Source of the DNA: CAJBVG01 sp044337515
GTDB taxonomy: Bacteria > Bacteroidota > Bacteroidia > Sphingobacteriales > Sphingobacteriaceae
DNA length: 64,000 bases
Assembly: GCA_044337515.1 (NCBI GenBank)
Contig: JBIINK010000008.1
Location: 1 to 64,000 of the forward strand
Reading direction: 5' to 3'
Under the pieces are notes generated by a model. That model was not told where the DNA came from, did no database searches, and worked only from the letters and a program-made list of their open reading frames with translations. The position numbers were made by a program, and so were the translations under genes. Positions 59,398 through 64,000 of this stretch are shown piece after piece. How positions within the stretch are numbered: the first letter of the stretch is position 1; each line of letters opens with the position of its first letter.

Positions 59398-59417
59398 ATG
59401 CTTAAAAAGAATTAAAA

Positions 59418-60518
59418 ATGGCAGAAATTGCAAAGATCCCAGCAGTATTAGTTTTAGTAGATGGAACCGTATTTCACGGAAAATCGGCAGGTAAAATAGG
59501 AACTACTACAGGTGAGATATGTTTTAACACCGGTATGACCGGCTACCAAGAGATTTTTACAGACCCTTCGTACTTCGGACAAATTATGGTAACCACCAAT
59601 GCCCACATCGGGAATTATGGAATTAGCCATGAAGAAGTAGAATCGGATAGTATTAAAATTGCAGGCCTTGTGTGCAAGAATTTCAATATGAACTATTCTC
59701 GCAAAATGGCCGATGAGTCTATTCAAGATTATTTTTTAAATGATAATATCGTAGGTATCTCCGATATCGATACTCGCCAATTGGTTCGCCACATTCGCGA
59801 TAAAGGTGCGATGAATGCCATCATCTCTTCTGAAATTTTAGATGTAGAAGAGTTGAAGAAAAAATTAGCTTCTGTACCATCTATGGATGGTTTAGAATTA
59901 TCATCGGAAGTAAGTACAAAAGAACCTTACTTTTTTGGTGATGAAAATGCAACCTACCGTGTTGCTGTATTAGACTTAGGGGTAAAGAAAAATATATTAA
60001 GATGTTTCGCAGAGCGCGATGTTTTTGTAAAAGTGTTCCCAGCGAAAACTACTTACGAAGAAATGAAAGCTTGGAAACCGAATGGTTACTTCATCTCTAA
60101 CGGTCCGGGCGACCCTTCTGCAATGCCTTACGCTATTGAAACGGTAAAGCAAATATTGGCAGATGATCAACCTTTATTCGGTATTTGTTTAGGTCACCAA
60201 TTACTAGCCTTGGCAAACGATATCCGCACACACAAAATGTTTAACGGTCACCGCGGATTAAACCACCCGGTAAAAAATATTATTCAAAATCATTGCGAGA
60301 TTACCTCACAAAATCACGGCTTTGGCGTTATCCCAGAAGATGTTCACGCATCAGATAAAGTGGAAATCACTCACGTGAATTTGAACGATCAAAGTATTGA
60401 AGGAATTCGTGTAAAAGGCAAGAAAGCATTCTCGGTACAGTATCACCCAGAATCGTCTCCAGGTCCGCATGATTCGAGATACCTATTTGATCAATTTGTG
60501 GAACTATTAAATAATTAA
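59418..60518 (+). CDS. carA: Carbamoyl-phosphate synthase small subunit
   Basis: A 366-residue glutaminase subunit that supplies ammonia to CarB for carbamoyl phosphate (pyrimidines and arginine). N-terminal domain: VLVDGTVFHGKS, GEICFNTGMTGYQEIFTDPSYFGQI and DIDTRQLVRHIRDKG. The class I amidotransferase triad lies in FGICLGHQLLAL (Cys257) and VQYHPESSPGPHDS (His343, Glu345). FISNGPGDPS forms the oxyanion region. carB is not adjacent. Likely regulated by the leader attenuator. Confidence 0.96.
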   Translation: MAEIAKIPAVLVLVDGTVFHGKSAGKIGTTTGEICFNTGMTGYQEIFTDPSYFGQIMVTTNAHIGNYGISHEEVESDSIKIAGLVCKNFNMNYSRKMADESIQDYFLNDNIVGISDIDTRQLVRHIRDKGAMNAIISSEILDVEELKKKLASVPSMDGLELSSEVSTKEPYFFGDENATYRVAVLDLGVKKNILRCFAERDVFVKVFPAKTTYEEMKAWKPNGYFISNGPGDPSAMPYAIETVKQILADDQPLFGICLGHQLLALANDIRTHKMFNGHRGLNHPVKNIIQNHCEITSQNHGFGVIPEDVHASDKVEITHVNLNDQSIEGIRVKGKKAFSVQYHPESSPGPHDSRYLFDQFVELLNN

Positions 60519-60600
60519 AATTCTAAATACTAATATCTAAATTCTAAAAAGTATAAATACATAATACTTAATACATAATTCATAATACATAATTCAACAG
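60519..60600. repeat. Heptamer arrays (TTCTAAA, AATACAT, ATTCATA families)
   Basis: TTCTAAA/TACTAAT units and then AATACAT, AATACTT, AATACAT, AATTCAT, AATACAT, AATTCA fill the carA-eno gap up to the start codon. Confidence 0.8.
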
Positions 60601-60601
60601 T

Positions 60602-61891
60602 ATGAGCATCATTATTGATATCACAGCAAGACAAATCCTCGATTCTAGAGGTAACCCAACAGTAGAAGTAGATGTGTTAACTGAGAACGGTTGCTTAGGT
60701 AGAGCAGCAGTTCCATCAGGAGCATCAACAGGTACACACGAAGCAGTAGAGCTACGTGATAACGATAAGTCGGTGTACATGGGTAAGGGTGTATTGAAAG
60801 CAGTAGAAAATGTGAACGCTCGCATCGCACCAGAAATAATGGGTCTAGATGTTTTCGAACAAAACATGTTGGATAAATTAATGATCCAATTGGATGGAAC
60901 ACCTAATAAAGGAAACTTAGGAGCGAATGCTATTTTAGGAGTTTCTATGGCGATTGCGAAAGCGGCAGCACAAGAATCTCGTCAGCCATTATACCGTTAC
61001 ATTGGTGGTGTAAATGCAAATACTTTACCAGTTCCGATGATGAACATCTTAAACGGTGGTGCACACGCGGATAACAAAATCGATTTTCAAGAATTTATGG
61101 TGATGCCTTTCGGCGCTAAATCTTTCTCGGAAGGATTACGTATGGGAACAGAAATTTTCCATCACTTAAAATCAGTATTAAAGAAAAAAGGATACTCTAC
61201 AAACGTTGGCGATGAAGGTGGTTTTGCACCAAACATGCAATCGAATGTAGAAGCAATAGAAACGGTATTGTTAGCTATTGAAGCGGCAGGTTACCGCCCA
61301 GGTGAAGATGTGTACATCGCAATGGATGCTGCATCATCAGAAATGTGGAACGCAGAAGAAAAAGTTTATCACTTCCATAAATCAAGTGGAGAGAAATTAT
61401 CTTCATCAGAAATGGTTGCATACTGGACAGACTGGAGTAAAAAATACCCAATCATTTCTATCGAAGACGGATTAGCAGAAGACGATTGGAGTGGATGGGC
61501 AGAGCTAACAAAATCAATCGGTAAAGATGTTCAATTAGTAGGAGATGATTTGTTCGTAACGAACGTAACTCGTTTACAAGAAGGCGTGAAAAATAACATC
61601 GCGAATTCAATTTTAGTGAAGGTAAATCAAATTGGTACTTTAACGGAAACCATTGATGCTGTTAACTTAGCGCATACTAACGGATTCACATCGGTAATGA
61701 GTCACCGCTCTGGAGAAACAGAAGATTATACCATTGCCGACTTAGCGGTTGCCTTAAACTGCGGACAAATAAAAACAGGTTCAGCATCACGCTCAGACCG
61801 GATTGCAAAATACAATCAGTTACTTCGTATTGAAGAAGAACTTGGTAATAATGCAAAGTATATTGGACGAGACTTTAAATTCATTAAGTAA
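60602..61891 (+). CDS. eno: Enolase
   Basis: A 429-residue glycolytic enzyme, 2-phosphoglycerate to phosphoenolpyruvate. ARQILDSRGNPTVEVDV, VPSGASTGTHEAVELRD (loop), KGNLGANAILGVSMA, LNGGAHADNKIDFQEFM and SIEDGLAEDDW (metal) are present. VGDDLFVTNV, MSHRSGETED (catalytic His) and QIKTGSASRSDR complete the set. The length is normal. Cytosolic, and often also surface-exposed in bacteria. Its 5' region is a heptamer array with no clear promoter. Confidence 0.98.
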   Translation: MSIIIDITARQILDSRGNPTVEVDVLTENGCLGRAAVPSGASTGTHEAVELRDNDKSVYMGKGVLKAVENVNARIAPEIMGLDVFEQNMLDKLMIQLDGTPNKGNLGANAILGVSMAIAKAAAQESRQPLYRYIGGVNANTLPVPMMNILNGGAHADNKIDFQEFMVMPFGAKSFSEGLRMGTEIFHHLKSVLKKKGYSTNVGDEGGFAPNMQSNVEAIETVLLAIEAAGYRPGEDVYIAMDAASSEMWNAEEKVYHFHKSSGEKLSSSEMVAYWTDWSKKYPIISIEDGLAEDDWSGWAELTKSIGKDVQLVGDDLFVTNVTRLQEGVKNNIANSILVKVNQIGTLTETIDAVNLAHTNGFTSVMSHRSGETEDYTIADLAVALNCGQIKTGSASRSDRIAKYNQLLRIEEELGNNAKYIGRDFKFIK

Positions 61892-61892
61892 A

Positions 61893-61985
61893 TTCTAAGT
61901 TGTGAATTGTGAATTATGAGTTGTGAGTTAAAATTTACAATTCATAATTCAACTCACAACTCACAATTCATAACTCATAACTCAA
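61893..61985. repeat. Inverted heptamer arrays (GTGAATT family), 33-nt arms
   Basis: GTTGTGA/ATTGTGA/ATTATGA units on the left and ACTCACA/ATTCATA units on the right, complementary at about 28 of 33 positions, ending at the DUF4293 start codon. Confidence 0.82.
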
Positions 61986-61986
61986 G

Positions 61987-62472
61987 ATGATTCAAAGAAT
62001 CCAAACCATCTACCTCTTCCTCGCATCAGTAGCACTTGCGATGATGTATTTCTTCCCGATTTATACTTTCGTAGAGAAACAACCAGATGCAACTATCAAA
62101 GAAGTGAAATTGACCATACAAGGTCGATTTGAAAAAGAAGCAACGACTAACGAATATGTATTAGCGAAACCTAATTATGCTAAAAGTGTAATGACTTTAG
62201 CTATTGGTTTGGGCCTATTGGTTACGGTATTTCAGTTCAATAACCGCAAAAAACAACTACGCCTCGCACGTGTAATGATAATGCTCATTTTCGCATTAAT
62301 TACGATGATGCTTACTTCTGCCTACAAAACGGTAAATGCCGAAGGCGTAATGAATATTGTTACTGGCATGGCAGTCGCATTCCCTAGTATTGCGATAGTT
62401 TTAACCGCTTTAGCCGCTAGAGCCATCAAAAAGGACGAAGAATTGGTGAAATCGGCGGATCGACTACGCTAA
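61987..62472 (+). CDS. DUF4293 family membrane protein
   Basis: A 161-residue inner-membrane protein with four helices (about 6-24, 68-84, 93-112, 122-146). It opens MIQRIQTIYLFLASVALAMMYFFPIYTF, typical of the Bacteroidota DUF4293 family. A short charged extracytoplasmic loop follows the first helix, and the C-terminus AIKKDEELVKSADRLR is cytoplasmic. No function is known. Located after eno with an inverted repeat between. Confidence 0.85.
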   Translation: MIQRIQTIYLFLASVALAMMYFFPIYTFVEKQPDATIKEVKLTIQGRFEKEATTNEYVLAKPNYAKSVMTLAIGLGLLVTVFQFNNRKKQLRLARVMIMLIFALITMMLTSAYKTVNAEGVMNIVTGMAVAFPSIAIVLTALAARAIKKDEELVKSADRLR

Positions 62473-62600
62473 ATAGATGCGTAAATGCGTAAATATGCAA
62501 ATGTGCAGATTCAATTTGCACATCTGCACATCTGCACATTTGCACATCTGCACATTTTCGCATTTGCACATTGTAAATTTGCATATTTTCACATTTTATT
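62473..62600. repeat. Inverted GTGCAAAT-family octamer arrays
   Basis: A short left arm (GCGTAAAT, GCGTAAAT, ATGCAAAT, GTGCAGAT; 62478-62509) and longer right arm (TTGCACATCTGCACA units, 62515-62580) in inverted orientation, with unequal copy number. Confidence 0.85.
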
Positions 62601-62636
62601 AACATTTTCCTAACCCCCCCTTGCATTTCAGGACTT

Positions 62637-62644
62637 TATATTTG
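62637..62644 (+). promoter_or_regulatory. -7 promoter element for the last gene
   Basis: TATATTTG (TAnnTTTG), 49 nt before the ATG at 62693. Confidence 0.7.
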
Positions 62645-62692
62645 TATATTAGTTTTTACTTTAAAAATATGTAACTCTCTAAAAACACCTAT

Positions 62693-64000
62693 ATGAAGAA
62701 AATTTTTACACTTTTAACAATACTAGTAGTCACGGCTGGGATGGCGAATGCGCAACAAGTAATAGGTTCATTCTCAACAATGGACGGTGGATTTGAAAGT
62801 TTAATAGCAAATCCAGCTACTGCTTCGTCTATTGCTGTTTCTACACAAACAACAAATTGGACAGTTACGACTACAGCTGGAACAGCAACAACATTAGTTA
62901 CATCTGGAGCCAGAACAGGCGTAAATTATGTTACTTATGGAAGTCCTGCTTCGAGTAACAGAAGATTGCAATCTCCTACTGCTACATCTTCGGCTGTTGC
63001 AGGTGCTACTCAATATGTGATTCAATTTTATTATAAAACATCAGGTGCTACTGCACCTACAAATACTCAAATTGGTGTAAGTAATGATGGAACTTCTTCT
63101 CCAGGGACTTATGTTTCTGCTGCTTTAAGTGGCACTAGTGGAACCTGGACTAAATTTTCTGGCACTGCTACTTCAGGAAACGGAGCTTCAAACCCTAGAT
63201 ATGGGATTGCAATAATTAGATATTCTGCTGCTTCAGCAATTACTTCATTTGACATTGATGATGTTGTTATGTATGCAGGTAGTAGTGCAGATGTTTCAGC
63301 ACCAAACGCTGCTACAGTTCCAGTATTTTCGAATGTAACAACATCTTCTCAAGATATTTCATGGACTGCAGCATCTGGGGGAGTTGATGGAGGTGGATAT
63401 ATGGTTGTTAGGGGTACGGTAGACCCTACTACAACGCCAAATGCAAACGGTATATATGCAATAGGAAATACTGTTGCTGCCGGAGAAACTGTAGTATATA
63501 TTGGTACATCGACTACATTTACAGATAATACTTTATCACAGAATACTACTTATTACTATAGAATTTATACAGTTGATAAAGCATTTAATTATTCTACAGC
63601 ATTAACTGCTAATAACGCTACAGCCCTTCCTATCTCCCTAGTAAAATTCACTGCAGATAAATTATCAGAGAAAGTAAAATTGAATTGGGTAACAGCTACA
63701 GAAATCAACAATGATAAATTTATCATCGAGCGTTCGGCAGATGGTGAGAACTTTGAATTAGTATCAGAAGTAAAAGGTGCTGGTAACAGCAGAGAAATTA
63801 ATTCATACAACGTAGTAGATGCAGATCCATTAAAAGGAACTTCATACTACCGTTTAACACAAGTAGATTTTAATGGCGCATCAGAAACGTTTGCACCAGT
63901 GGCAGTAAACATGTCGGGTAAATTACACTTAGCGACGGTGCAGTCAAACACAGAAGCAGGTAACATCGATATGAGTATTTATTCACCATCGGCAACATCA
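62693..64000 (+). CDS. Large secreted, probably T9SS, protein; 3' end outside window
   Basis: The frame opens at ATG 62693 and stays open for 436 codons to the window edge. Signal peptide: MKKIFTLLTILVVTAGMANA-Q. A first beta-sandwich (about 25-195) is Thr/Ser/Ala-rich, as in carbohydrate-binding-like or cleaved-adhesin domains. A fibronectin-type III domain follows (about 205-300; TSSQDISWTAASGG, TTYYYRIYTVDKAF). A further domain begins SLVKFTADKLSEKVKLNWVTATEINNDKF, which is the module commonly preceding a T9SS sorting domain. Ligand unknown. Low-complexity T/A codon use gives no frameshift. Confidence 0.82.
   Translation, partial: MKKIFTLLTILVVTAGMANAQQVIGSFSTMDGGFESLIANPATASSIAVSTQTTNWTVTTTAGTATTLVTSGARTGVNYVTYGSPASSNRRLQSPTATSSAVAGATQYVIQFYYKTSGATAPTNTQIGVSNDGTSSPGTYVSAALSGTSGTWTKFSGTATSGNGASNPRYGIAIIRYSAASAITSFDIDDVVMYAGSSADVSAPNAATVPVFSNVTTSSQDISWTAASGGVDGGGYMVVRGTVDPTTTPNANGIYAIGNTVAAGETVVYIGTSTTFTDNTLSQNTTYYYRIYTVDKAFNYSTALTANNATALPISLVKFTADKLSEKVKLNWVTATEINNDKFIIERSADGENFELVSEVKGAGNSREINSYNVVDADPLKGTSYYRLTQVDFNGASETFAPVAVNMSGKLHLATVQSNTEAGNIDMSIYSPSATS

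Noticed and set aside
62426..62626. Open frame with repeated Met/Cys (MQMCRCADVQ-like)
   Set aside because: Produced by translating the GTGCAAAT array; similar frames occur wherever this array is open.
1..64000. tRNA or rRNA genes and prophage or insertion sequences
   Set aside because: No cloverleaf, rRNA-like segment, integrase or transposase gene was recognised by reading; a covariance search would be decisive.

Overview
The window is AT-rich, gene-dense chromosomal DNA from a member of the Bacteroidota. Three things support this. Many proteins end in type IX secretion (T9SS) type A sorting domains (PNP motif, then a G-L/I/V-Y segment) and PorV/PorQ- and PorP/SprF-type proteins are present. 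At least ten transcription starts carry the Bacteroidota -7 element TAnnTTTG. The lipoproteins and families such as DUF5606, DUF4293, Porin_10 and the clade II nos cluster are typical of the phylum. No rRNA, tRNA, CRISPR array, phage or transposase gene was recognised.

Layout. 1-8.0 kb: the 3' end of dnaK, a lipocalin, a thioredoxin/methyltransferase pair, an outer-membrane barrel, M42 and M13 peptidases, and an acyl-CoA carboxylase beta subunit. 8.0-13 kb: a small membrane protein, a SulP transporter paired with a beta-carbonic anhydrase, and P5C dehydrogenase. 13-16.8 kb: lpxK, a purine nucleoside phosphorylase and a porin in one transcription unit. 16.8-29 kb: two paralogous T9SS cargo proteins, a periplasmic amidotransferase-like protein, cyclophilin, DUF5606, rlmH, aconitase, a polysaccharide deacetylase and a TolC/adaptor pair.

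29.1-40.3 kb is a nitrous-oxide/nitric-oxide island. A rightward operon encodes a DUF2249-ScdA-hemerythrin repair protein, an Rrf2 regulator, a Crp/Fnr regulator, a polytopic His-rich membrane protein and a fasciclin lipoprotein. It converges on a leftward operon of cytochrome c, Sec-type NosZ, a membrane-domain/NosL fusion, NosD, NosF, NosY and a truncated hemoglobin. A second, similar cytochrome c flanks the island. No nitrite or nitric oxide reductase gene lies in the window.

41.5-55.3 kb is a cell-surface region: a secreted EEP nuclease and other T9SS cargo, two lipoproteins, a TonB-dependent receptor, a PorV/PorQ barrel and a beta-propeller lipoprotein. 55.5-64 kb: an RluA pseudouridine synthase, a secreted M23 peptidase, panB, carA (with a probable attenuator leader and leader peptide), eno, DUF4293 and a truncated T9SS protein at the window edge.

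The most unusual property is in the gaps between genes. Almost every gap holds a degenerate tandem array with a 7- or 8-nt unit, from about a dozen sequence families. The arrays are often arranged as two inverted arms that could form 25-35 bp hairpins. Two other palindromic families are interspersed: a REP-like hairpin whose stem shows compensatory base changes, and a CCTCG/CGAGG palindrome.
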